NCBI GenBank assembly: GCA_940671915.1
Contig: CALNVZ010003434.1
Coordinates: 44,358,155 to 44,422,154, forward strand
DNA: 64,000 bases
Direction of reading: 5' to 3'
From: Paracentrotus lividus
Taxonomy: Eukaryota; Echinodermata; Echinoidea; Camarodonta; Echinidae
The position numbers and the translations under genes are program-made. Numbering within the stretch: position 1 is the first letter of the stretch; each line of letters begins with the position of its first letter. The notes below the pieces were generated by a model. The model saw only the letters and a program-made list of their open reading frames with translations. It searched no databases and was not told the DNA's origin. Below, piece by piece: positions 11,501-19,264 of the stretch.

Positions 11501-14500
11501 AGGTGTTTTGGAGGACAAGTTTCATGGGATAAGACGATGTCTGTTGGTGCATCATATGACATGTCAGATGAGACAATTACACAGCAGTATCATTATTGGC
11601 TGTATATAATGTGTTTTCTGTTTGTGTCAATGCAGGTGTTTTGGAGGACAAGTTCCATGGGATAAGACAATGTCTGTTGGTGCATCATATGACATGTCAG
11701 ATGAGACAATTACACATCAGTATCTTTATTGGCTGTATAAATTATAATGTGTTTTCTTTTTGTGTCAATGCAGGTGTTTTGGAGGACAAGTTTCATGGGA
11801 TAAGACGATGTCTGTTGGTGCATCATATGACATGTCAGATGAGACAATTACACATCAGTATGATAATCATTATTGGCTGTATATAATGTGTTTTCTGTTT
11901 GTGTCAATGCAGGTGTTTTGGAGGACAGGTTTCATGGGATAAGACAATGTCTGTTGGTGCATCATATGACATGTCAGATGAGTCTATCACACATCAGATT
12001 GTAGACAGACCTCAGCAAGATAAACAATATTTATCAAGGTAAGATATTGCTCTCATTAAGATACAGTCCACTCCTGTTATAATGCAGGGATGCCAGTTTT
12101 CAGGCTATTGCCTGATTTCAGGCCCTGGCACTTTCCCATTTATCCTTTTTCAGATTGTTTATTGTACAGGACGTATGGGCTTTCAAAATGTTTGGGCTTT
12201 TTTCAGGCCCTGTGGGTTAAACCAATTGGCATCCCTGTATAATGAGGTGCCAAGCATATTGCCTTGATACACAATATTTGACTCATGACAAGATTTCATG
12301 GTTTCTGTCATTATGAATGGAGTAGACTCTATATATGTACCTTAATGGAGGACAATGCACATATAATTTTTGGAGACAATGCTTATGAATAAAAGCTATG
12401 ACAATTTCTCAAATTAGACTTGGGATTAGATTTTCATGAGTGTGTAATATACAACATTTATAAGTTGGCAGCATTACATTTTCTAAAAAAACAAAACAAT
12501 TTTAATAAATTAGAGAATATCTGCATAATTGCTTTTTTTTAATGTAAGACTTGGAGATTCCTCTGTTGAACTGCATACTTGGAAATGTTTTCAAAACACT
12601 TTATTTTTGTCCCATGTATCCTGTACAGAAATGTTGCACTTCCTTATATGCACTGTAGGGAAATAAGAGGAACAGATAAGAGTGAAATATAATTTATATT
12701 CATGTCCTAAATATAAGATGTTCAACATAATGAATGGTCTTTTAACCCTGATTTTCCATGTATTAATATTCAGATATTACATTCAGCCTCAGTGGGTGTT
12801 TGATTGTGTGAACGCTCGTCGGTTACTGCCTCTAGAAGACTACTTCCCAGGCGTGCCTCTCCCACCTCATCTATCACCGTTCGTTGAAGAGAAAGAGGGT
12901 TCATATCTACCTCCTGAGAGGATGGCAATACAGGAGGGTTACCAGAAAGAACATGCTGAAGGTAGGTTTAAAAGATACCATTGAGGGGAGGGGTGAATGG
13001 GGGTGATACCATTCGTTGAAGAGAAAGATGTTTCATGTTTGCCCCCAGAGAGAATGGCAATACAGGAGGGAAACAAGAAAGAACATTCTGAAGGTACATT
13101 AGTCAACCTCACCTAGCTCGACCTTGTTGAGGCCCATACAATTGCATCGACTTGGGCGAATATCGGCTTATGCGAGGAATTAACACAAATATTAAAGTCT
13201 GAGGAGGAAAATCAGGACTTGTTTGCCGCCATCGAGATGAGTGAAATTCAACTTTGGCAAGGTTGATGTAAGCGAGGTTGACTGTAGTCTAAAAGATATA
13301 AGGGAAGGAGTGCTGCCACCACGCCCTTCCCATGATATTTGTTATTATTTTGAGAATGCCAGGAAATGTAAAAGTGAACATATGTTATAAGTATGTTATT
13401 GTCAAATTAAAGGTTGTTTATGATAGTCGTGTTTGCTTACAGATGAAAAGGATGAAGAAGAAGAAGTTGGAGGAGAGGAAGAAGAAGAAGAAGAGGAGAT
13501 TATTGGTGAGAGTGAGAATGAAGAAGACTTAGATGAAGATGGGAGCAGTGAGGAGGAGGAGGAGGAGATCGACGACGTTGAGAAGAAGAGGTTACAACAG
13601 CTCAGTAAAGAAGCAGAAAAACAGGTAAGATTTCTCAAGATTTATTATTTTAAAAGTTAGTTAGTAACATGGAAACTAGAAATGGCAATGTGAAGGAGGT
13701 ATAGTATTGTCATGGAGAGGGTGGAGATAACACAGAGGCTGTTTACACTGTTAATATAGTCTTGGTGGAGCATAGCAAATTACTTAATTGCCATCTAAGT
13801 CAGCGATGTAGGAATTGCGGTTTTAGATCTCTGCCATGGAACGTCTGATCAATGCAAAATTTTACACAAACGTTGATCCACATGTAAGAGTACCACATCT
13901 TTAGGGTTTTTTTTTTTTTTTTTCAATCACAAATTTTTACTTTACTATAAATAATCATCTTAGATTAGCTAGACAAGAAAGAAGGTTACAAAGGGAAGGT
14001 AGAAAAGAGTAATCCTGTATGGGACGCAGAGAAGCAAGCTTGACAAGAAAGACGGTTACAAGAAATGATGATAGAAACAATTATCATTATTGGTATTAAT
14101 ATTATTATTATTACTATTGTTATATCATTTTCAGACGATAAAGTTATCCGTTGCTGAAGGACAGGTAGAAAAGAGTAATCCCGTTTGGGATGCAGAGAAG
14201 CTGGCAAGACAAGAAAGAAGATTACAAGAAATGATGATACCTAAGAAGAGAAAGAGATTATACGATCGTCTCATGAAGAAGAAGAAGGAGCAAGCTAAGG
14301 AGGTAAGATCATCTAGTTTGTTGATAAATCAAAATCTTCAAAGTGGTAAATGATTTTTCAAGAATAACATGTAATTTCTGAAAATATCATATAAAATGTG
14401 ATAAAAACCTGTTCATAATTTAGTTTAATTTGTAGTTATTCCTTTTCCAGAATTGGGACATATGCATTACAGCAAGTGATTTTACTAAAATATTGCTTGT

Positions 14501-15131
14501 GTAATTTCCTATTTTTCTTATACATGTATTGTGATATTTTGCATTGTAATTATATGATTGTAATTGTATATTTTATCATACTAAATAGTATTGAATTGAC
14601 TCGAATTCAAAAGTAAATATATTATGTAAAATCTTAGTAAATGTGTATGGCCCATCACTATGCACCAATTGTACATCTCAATTGCTGCTTTTGAATTTAT
14701 CGCAGGCCAGAAATATATATTATATCTATGCATGTAAATTACATTGAATGGTTTCAGGTTAGACTTACCTGAAGCTCACTTGTAAAGATGAAATGTACAC
14801 TTTTGTTGTCTCATAGTTTGTAAACTAAAGAAAAATAGATTGATGTTATGTTTTGACTGAGGCTGTAAAAACTGCAAGTGATCTTGACAAAATAAAAAAC
14901 TTGTGTATGCCGCCAACGGCCAGTCAGAGACCTAACCGATCTGCACATTTATGAAGTTATGTTTTGTATTCTTTTAGGTATGCTTCAAGGAAAAGATATT
15001 TAACATGAATTGATGAAATGTCTATTGTTTTTTGTTTTTTTTTCTCATAGGTACGCAAGCTAAAGGAGAAGAGATTGAAGCATGATGAAGAACAGAAAGT
15101 GAAGAAGAAGAAGAAAGTTACAGGAGTGTAG
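2517..15131 (+). CDS. PES1: Pescadillo homolog, 13 of about 14 coding exons
   Basis: Pescadillo is a nucleolar protein of the PES1-BOP1-WDR12 complex, needed for 27S/32S pre-rRNA processing and 60S subunit assembly. Exons: 2517-2596, 3228-3381, 5006-5115, 6060-6231, 7007-7096, 7452-7568, 8004-8186, 8623-8756, 11913-12038, 12774-12961, 13443-13624, 14135-14302 and 15051-15131. Every intron has GT-AG ends and every phase matches, giving about 594 codons plus a stop (human PES1 has 588 residues). Order of parts: conserved pescadillo N-terminal domain ([28 protein letters not shown]), acidic linker, [12 protein letters not shown], one BRCT domain (FGGQVSWDK to [11 protein letters not shown]), [11 protein letters not shown], a Glu-rich stretch, and a Lys-rich tail ending in a TAG. 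The initiating exon (about 8 codons in human PES1) is not visible and is probably upstream of the window. Identification is firm by motif order; annotation software must avoid the decoy exon copies listed below. Confidence 0.97.
3228..3381 (+). CDS. PES1: PES1 exon: [11 protein letters not shown] segment
   Basis: Acceptor TTTTGCAG, donor GTAGGT. It encodes [15 protein letters not shown] and [12 protein letters not shown], the best-conserved start of the pescadillo domain. Two decayed copies of its 3' half plus donor lie just downstream (3432-3592). Confidence 0.95.
3432..3592 (+). repeat. Two decayed copies of the 3' edge of the PES1 exon at 3228-3381
   Basis: The end of the upstream exon (GATTCAAAGATA ... 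GTTCAGAGATCACAGGGTAGG) recurs at about 3432-3492 and at about 3528-3592. The second copy retains an AGGGTAGGTA donor-like end. Both copies are diverged and would not extend the conserved protein, so they are intronic echoes and not exons. Confidence 0.7.
3667..4126. mobile_element. Non-autonomous inverted-repeat transposon (MITE) in PES1 intron
   Basis: The left end TTAAAGGTAGTGTCATC is matched by the right end GATGACACTACCTTTAA. The terminal repeats begin with TTAA, which suggests either a TTAA target or a TA target. The 460-bp interior has no coding potential. A 16-18 bp motif around TTGAATAGACAGTA is tandemly repeated inside (about 4016-4048). Confidence 0.75.
5006..5115 (+). CDS. PES1: PES1 exon: [11 protein letters not shown] segment
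   Basis: Acceptor TTTTTAG, donor GTAGGT. It encodes [20 protein letters not shown] and [10 protein letters not shown], aligning with human VFVRKLRKAYGKSEW and YKLDHIIKERYP. It ends two bases into the Arg codon. Confidence 0.95.
5151..5293. mobile_element. Small inverted-repeat element in PES1 intron
   Basis: GTGGCGGATCCAGG at the left is matched by CCTGGATTCGCCA at the right, with about 115 bp of C-rich interior. Short overlapping reading frames on both strands are byproducts of this hairpin and not genes. Confidence 0.5.
6060..6231 (+). CDS. PES1: PES1 exon: [15 protein letters not shown] segment
   Basis: Acceptor TTTCTCAG, donor GTTAGC. It encodes [20 protein letters not shown], then [19 protein letters not shown] and RSLRK. 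All are conserved pescadillo positions (human YPTFIDALRDLDDALSMC and LCRRLTVEFMHYIIA). Confidence 0.96.
7007..7096 (+). CDS. PES1: PES1 exon: [11 protein letters not shown] segment
   Basis: Phase 0 at both ends (30 codons). It encodes [19 protein letters not shown] and [11 protein letters not shown], matching human [19 protein letters not shown] and VWITPYAF. Acceptor GTTCTAG, donor GTGAGG. Confidence 0.96.
7452..7568 (+). CDS. PES1: PES1 exon: [14 protein letters not shown] segment
   Basis: Phase 0 at both ends (39 codons). It encodes [20 protein letters not shown], then [16 protein letters not shown], nearly identical to human [20 protein letters not shown] and NLHYPPK. Confidence 0.97.
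8004..8186 (+). CDS. PES1: PES1 exon: acidic linker
   Basis: Acceptor CATTACAG, donor GTGAGT, 61 codons, phase 0. It encodes [20 protein letters not shown], then a Glu/Asp-rich run. It corresponds to the human segment LAALSASLARVVVPATEEE, which is poorly conserved in sequence but conserved in composition and position. Confidence 0.9.
8623..8756 (+). CDS. PES1: PES1 exon: [12 protein letters not shown] segment
   Basis: Acceptor TATATCAG, donor GTATGG. It encodes [20 protein letters not shown] and EAITFVIR, matching human [23 protein letters not shown]. It ends two bases into the Arg codon that opens the BRCT domain. Confidence 0.95.
8806..8908 (+). repeat. Two decayed copies of the 3' edge and donor of the preceding PES1 exon
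   Basis: The exon ending CCAAGAGAAGCTATCACA ... TTTGTAATCAG|GT is echoed at about 8806-8856 (ACCAAGAGAAGCTATTATA, then TTTGTAATCAGGTGAG). A shorter echo lies at about 8880-8908 (TATTTGTAATCAGGTGAG). Each copy keeps a canonical CAG|GTGAG donor, arguably stronger than the true GTATGG one. The flanking segment ATTCAATACCTTCATAG is duplicated too, so the second echo arose from the first. Confidence 0.75.
10786..10960 (+). mobile_element. tRNA-derived SINE
   Basis: A pol III A box (TAGCTTAGTAAAGC, about 10799) and a B box (GGTTCGAAAACC, about 10840) are spaced as in a tRNA. A non-tRNA body follows that contains GCCCTTTGGTAAGGCATTAA. The cloverleaf is degenerate and there is no acceptor-stem pairing, so this is a SINE head and not a working tRNA gene. 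Confidence 0.65.
11050..11912 (+). repeat. Tandem array of six extra copies of the 5' half of a PES1 BRCT exon with its acceptor
   Basis: A unit of 133-139 bp is repeated head to tail. Each contains an intron tail (AATGTGTTTTCTGTTTGTGT, then CAATGCAG) followed by the exon start (GTGTTTTGGAGGACAAGTT ... GACATGTCAGATGAGACAAT). Exon-like starts are at 11099, 11232, 11370, 11503, 11636 and 11774. The seventh copy, at 11913, is the only one that continues into the rest of the exon and a donor. Copies 1-6 carry a full acceptor but no donor of their own. The unit length is not a multiple of three, so reading through them would break the frame. Period differences (133, 138, 133, 133, 138, 139) show real divergence between copies. 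Confidence 0.9.
11913..12038 (+). CDS. PES1: PES1 exon: first half of the BRCT domain
   Basis: Acceptor CAATGCAG, donor GTAAGA. It encodes [20 protein letters not shown], then [20 protein letters not shown], matching human FGGEVSWDKSLCIGATYD and [12 protein letters not shown]. It is the last and only complete copy in a seven-copy tandem array. It differs from the partial copies in reading GAGTCTATCACA where they read GAGACAATTACA. Confidence 0.95.
12085..12237. mobile_element. MITE with 7-bp target duplication
   Basis: CAGGGATGCCAGTTTTC at the left pairs with ACCAATTGGCATCCCTG at the right. The element is flanked on both sides by TATAATG (12078-12084 and 12238-12244). The 153-bp interior is not coding. 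The duplication length fits hAT-like (8 bp) or related superfamilies only loosely. Confidence 0.7.
12774..12961 (+). CDS. PES1: PES1 exon: second half of BRCT and HLSPFV segment
   Basis: Acceptor AATATTCAG, donor GTAGGT. It encodes [20 protein letters not shown], then the segment [20 protein letters not shown]. The Trp of PQWVFD is the hallmark aromatic residue of BRCT domains. Human: YVQPQWVFDSVNARLLLP and [19 protein letters not shown]. Confidence 0.97.
13009..13097 (+). repeat. Decayed copy of the 3' half of the preceding PES1 exon
   Basis: The segment starting CCATTCGTTGAAGAGAAAGA and ending GAACATTCTGAAGGTAC repeats the last 85 bases of the exon at 12774-12961 together with its donor position. 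It is about 85-90% similar by eye. Its donor-like end is GGTACA rather than GGTAGG. It has no acceptor of its own. Confidence 0.75.
13101..13283. mobile_element. Pogo/Tigger-like MITE
   Basis: The left end AGTCAACCTCACCTAGCTCG is mirrored by the right end GTAAGCGAGGTTGACT. Terminal motifs of the kind CAGT-CAACCTCGCTTA are typical of the pogo branch of Tc1/mariner elements (established knowledge). A lone similar end (CAGTTCAACCTCGCTTATCC) is present near 5591. Confidence 0.6.
13443..13624 (+). CDS. PES1: PES1 exon: Glu-rich segment
   Basis: Acceptor GCTTACAG, donor GTAAGA. It encodes [20 protein letters not shown], then [15 protein letters not shown] and a short helix ending LSKEAEKQ. It corresponds to the acidic region after the BRCT domain in human PES1. 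Low-complexity frames on the other strand are shadows. Confidence 0.92.
13959..14074 (+). repeat. Decayed upstream copy of part of the next PES1 exon
   Basis: GAAGGTAGAAAAGAGTAATC, TGGGACGCAGAGAAG and ACAAGAAATGATGAT recur in the true exon at 14135-14302. The copy has lost the acceptor and the frame. Part of the exon (GACAAGAAAG-AGGTTACA) is present twice inside it. Confidence 0.7.
14135..14302 (+). CDS. PES1: PES1 exon: basic helical segment
   Basis: Acceptor TTTTCAG, donor GTAAGA, phase 0, 56 codons. It encodes [20 protein letters not shown] and a long basic helix ([20 protein letters not shown]). It matches the human region GTLKLEDKQRLAQEE to AIMMMKKREKYLYQKI. Confidence 0.94.
15051..15131 (+). 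CDS. PES1: PES1 last exon, Lys-rich tail and stop
   Basis: Acceptor TCTCATAG. It encodes [20 protein letters not shown] and KKVTGV, then TAG at 15129-15131. The basic tail fits a nucleolar-localisation role. Human PES1 ends similarly (KLAEKRKAHDEAVRSEKKAKK). Confidence 0.95.
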   Translation, partial: VRKLKEKRLKHDEEQKVKKKKKVTGV

Positions 15132-15467
15132 AGACTAAGCACTGGTTGTCATACCTACTGAGTACAACCTCACAACTGATTTTAATCAAGTGAACTCACA
15201 TGTACACTATTTGAATGCAAACGAGCTCACTCGAATGCAATCAACTGTGACATTGAACTCAAGTCGGTACTGTATATGCCTTTTATCATGTCTAACAGAT
15301 TAATGAAAGTAAATTGCCACATTTATCGGTCTTTGTGCTGTATTATAGAGATAAATACAGGTATCTTCTAACAAGAAACAGTGTAACATTTTGTTCCAAA
15401 CTTATCTGAACCATTGTAATTACTTGCATAAAATGAGACCTTTCAGAACTAAAAATACCACAATAAA
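15132..15467 (+). promoter_or_regulatory. Likely PES1 3' UTR with AATAAA signal
   Basis: After the stop codon no further coding sequence is visible on this strand. The first canonical AATAAA is at 15462-15467. Its use is inferred from position only. Confidence 0.45.
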
Positions 15468-15565
15468 ATACGACAGAGAAGGATTGGATAGTGATTTCCT
15501 TCATGAAGGGATCATTTTGAGGTTGATAATTCAGAAACAGAATGGTCTTGTGGGATCTACATGTA

Positions 15566-16713
15566 GGGGAGACTGGGGTAATTATGGCCCCCTTTTTCAC
15601 ATTTCCTATTACTACCTTTAAATGAAAAGTCCAATAGTATTCTAATTATGTACAAATATAGTCAGTCTATATACCTATAATAAACAAAGGAAAGTATAAA
15701 CCTGTGACTTCTCATTTGCATATTATATACCATTATGTTAACAACTTTGTGGGGCCATAATTACCCCACGGGTTGGGTTATTTATGGCCCCTATTATCAT
15801 GACTGTATGAATGAATAGATATTATGCTAATTAATGATGGTAATGTATAATGAATGTTGATAGGTATTCCTAATACACTTTTCAACCACCAACAATGATA
15901 AATCAATAATTGGTTCAGCCAAAATGTTGAAATTTTGCAGTAATAGAAAGACCTATATTTATGTACATAATCATACAAGTTAAAGGGAAACAGTACCCAT
16001 GATTTTTATATAAAAGAGCACAATGAGAGGAGCAATTTAAAAAAAGTTTCATCAAAATCGGTTATAAAATAAGAGAGTTATGGAAGTTTGAAAAGTCTCG
16101 TTGTACCTTCTATGGATATCCTCATATTGGCAACAATGGCTTCAAAATGGCTGATTTTATGGACAACTCTCCATTTGTTTTGTACACAAATTTTCAGATT
16201 CTCTCCATTTTCTTTCAAAATATGTCTTCTTTACTTCTGAGCTCAAAATATGTCATGGGAAAATATATTTCACACAACATATGTTGAGCTCAGAATGAGG
16301 TAAGATATATTTCAAAAGAAAATGGGGAAAATCTGAAAATTTGTGTACAAAATAAATGGAGAGTTGTCCATAAGATCGGCCATTTTGAAGCCGATGATGC
16401 CAATTTGAGGATCCCCATAGAAGGAACAACTAGACTTTTCAAACTTCCATAACTCTCTTATTTTATAACCGATTTTGATGAAACTTTTTATAGATTGCTC
16501 CTCTCATTTTCCTCCTTCCTGTAAGGTTGATTCTCTCCTTGGGTTGGATTCCCCTTTAATGTCCCTATCTGTGCTTATACACTGTTTATGTATTAGGGGC
16601 CATAATTACCCCGAGTGACATTTTCAATTAAATACCTCTTTACAGCTCTACTATTGAAGATATTCAGGTGGAAGAGACAAAGACAAAGGGGCCATAATTA
16701 CCCCAGTCTCCCC
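15566..16713. mobile_element. 1.15-kb inverted-repeat element, host of a nested fold-back
   Basis: The left end GGGGAGACTGGGGTAATTAT and the right end ATAATTACCCCAGTCTCCCC are perfect inverted copies, flanked by TA on each side. The sub-motif GGGGCCATAATTACCCC recurs at least twice more inside (about 15752 and 16596), each in the setting of a partial terminal repeat. A second fold-back element occupies 15980-16559, so the host was entered after it inserted. There is no transposase. Confidence 0.8.
15980..16559. mobile_element. Nested fold-back element
   Basis: Arms at about 15995-16230 and 16270-16505 are inverted copies of each other, for example TTTCATCAAAATCGGTTATA and its complement TATAACCGATTTTGATGAAA. 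The outer ends are TTAAAGGG and CCCTTTAA. Only some 40 bp separate the arms, so single-stranded DNA or RNA would form a hairpin of more than 230 bp. Confidence 0.8.
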
Positions 16714-17306
16714 TATATAACAACCTTCTTGTGAAGGATTGCATGTAGATTTCTTACTGGTTTTAGTAAAGCAAAGGCTTCCACCATAACCTTATGATCT
16801 ATTTACAAATGTATTTCTAATCATGGGTTTGAAGTTTAGAAGAACTTTCGTGAAATGTTCACAAATAATTGATGTCCACATTATACCCAAAACCATTTTA
16901 ATTCATTTTGACCAAAGTATCTGAATATGAATCCAGTTATCATGAAAGTGACAGTAATATATATTGGATCCCTTACACATGTTCCTGTAAATTGAAATCG
17001 GGAAAGAGATACAATATTATAACAAGATGAAACTTTTTATCATCACAAATGTATATTTTGTGGAATTGTACAATGGTGTAGACTTCTTCTTTGTGTATGT
17101 ATTTAAATGTTGGAGGGGGAGGTCCGGGTGGTGTATGTTGTCATATCCAGGATTGAAGGTGATCACTTCTTCGTTTGTGGAATGTGGAATTTGCAATTGA
17201 GCTATTGCTGAAAGAGCAAATTTCATGGAATCATTATTGGATTAAATCAAATATAGAGGATTAAAGTTTGGAAGGGTTTGGATAACGTATCCATTTCAAA
17301 CTCTTA

Positions 17307-17442
17307 GGTCGGTATTCTTGAAAGGTGACTTAAGTTAGTAGGCCTGCACAATAGGCTTAGTAGGCCTTGCTATCGACTCAAACAATAGGGCGACGTATAT
17401 AGTAGGCCTAGTAATTTTAGTCACCCTTTGAGAATACCGGCC
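17307..17442. mobile_element. Short MITE with GGCCGGTATTCT-type ends
   Basis: GGTCGGTATTCTTGAAAGGT at the left pairs with GTCACCCTTTGAGAATACCGG at the right (inverted, 136 bp). Elements at 26616 and 32813 share the same kind of terminal motif (GGCC-GAATTCACAAA), suggesting one broad family. Confidence 0.6.
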
Positions 17443-19172
17443 TTAATCAATAAAATAAAAACGTACTGAATATCAGACACACATGACTCGGTATACTTTA
17501 CAGTTATAAAAATTTTAATCTTTTGAAAGTGCAATGTTTAAAGCAGGTTTTTGCAAACATTTTCTTTATAAAAAGATGAGATAATTCTTCCTTTCATGTA
17601 GGAAATGAAGGCCACATCTGGCTTAGATAGAAATGATAGACCTCTGAGATAACTACATGTAATCTAATAACTTTCCATATCGTTGATGGGGGTGATAAGA
17701 CCTTATATCTCAAATTTTTGTGAAAAATCACCATTTTGGTTAATTTCCAGGTAATCGGTCAAGTAATGTCCTGTCTGAATCCTGAACTTTGGACATTCTT
17801 TAGATAAGAGGTTTTGTCACCCCACCAAAGATACATGTATGGTAGTTCTACTCCAAGCTATTCTAATAGTAGAGTGTTCCACTCTGAGCTTGGATTCTAA
17901 TGAGCAATTACATAAATATAACCCATATCAACAGGGTGCTGATGCATAAAACTTGCTATTGTAGTAACTTTGGCATCAATGGTTGCTTTCATGAAATATT
18001 GTGTTTTGATTGGGTGTTGAGAAATACTTCTATGGTGGTTACCATTGAAGGTTAAATTATTACATATAATAGCTGTTAATGCATCGGTACCCTGGTCATA
18101 AAAAGGGTTATTTACCTCACACTTCCCCATCGGCATGCATACAAACACCTCCACAAGTTGAGGAGTGCATAACCTCATCCCGTGTGCTTTCTATGCCCAT
18201 GCCATGTATATACTCCTTTGATAAACTATACTACATGATTGTACAGCTATATAGATCTGTATATTTTGAGGAGAGGTAATCATTTATGCACAAACTTGAA
18301 ATAGGATACTCTGAACAATAAAGGACACTTTCTATGATATATCGATGGAATACATTATGAGATATAAATTATCTCATTGCCATGTATAAATGTTATATTC
18401 ACTCTGGCAGTCAACCAACTACATCATTTCCAACTAGACACTGAAAATAGTTACCTTCATTAATTTGAAAAATGGTCATTTCATTTTACATTAATTCTCA
18501 GATTAATTCCAAGCAGATCGACCAGTCTTTCAAGTGCGCTATTTCCAATAAAGATCAATTTCCAAAGCTGTAAACTTAGTCTTCATTTGACCAAATTGCA
18601 TGAAAACCTGATCATACCATTGCATAAAACTCTGCTTTTGAGTGCTTTGTATCAAATACAATGTGCATCAATGGCTGAAACAAGACTTTAGTAAGACATG
18701 TCACATCACATCAGAACTTTTTCAAAATACAAAAGTGCTTTTTCAACTTGTACATAACCATAATTACAATTTTGAATATCAACTCCTGTTGCAAGCAGAG
18801 GCTAAATATAAACATTGTGGGAGAGTTCACACGGTTCATTCCCATCATAAAAAGAAAGGATACAAGTTTTTAGGGCAATTTAAAATTGCATGTGCACAAC
18901 CTGTGACTTCAGTACAATGTTATACAATGTACATCTATTAAGAATTACATGTATTTCATTTGGTCCTGGGGAGCATTTCAAATTTCAAATTTCAAATATT
19001 CACAGATTCTCACTGACAACTGTTTTAAGCTACTGAAATGCTTGCATCTGATTGGCTGAGAGCAAATTTTGTCCCAAAAAATGTCGGATAAAATGTCCAA
19101 CAAATCCTTTCATGAAATGCCCCTCCTATAATAGGAGTGGACTGTGTTTGGTTTGGTCTTGAGTGCCTCATT

Positions 19173-19264
19173 TTAACCTGTTGGAGACAAGCTGATTTGG
19201 CTATAACAAGCATTTCCCATAGACCTTATCCTGAATATATTCGGGCTCAGTCCTCAATGGGTTA
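19173..19264. mobile_element. About 90-bp inverted-ended repeat, copy 1
   Basis: Begins TTAACCTGTTGGAGACAAGC and ends GGCTCAGTCCTCAATGGGTTAA (imperfect inverted ends). A close copy lies at 30528-30620. A terminal fragment recurs near 63520 (TTTAACCCATTGGCGACAAG). Confidence 0.55.

Noticed and set aside
11099-11912. Alternative in-frame BRCT exons
   Set aside because: The partial copies have no donor and the unit length is not a multiple of three.
13009-13097. Extra PES1 coding exon
   Set aside because: It has no acceptor and duplicates residues already encoded by 12774-12961.
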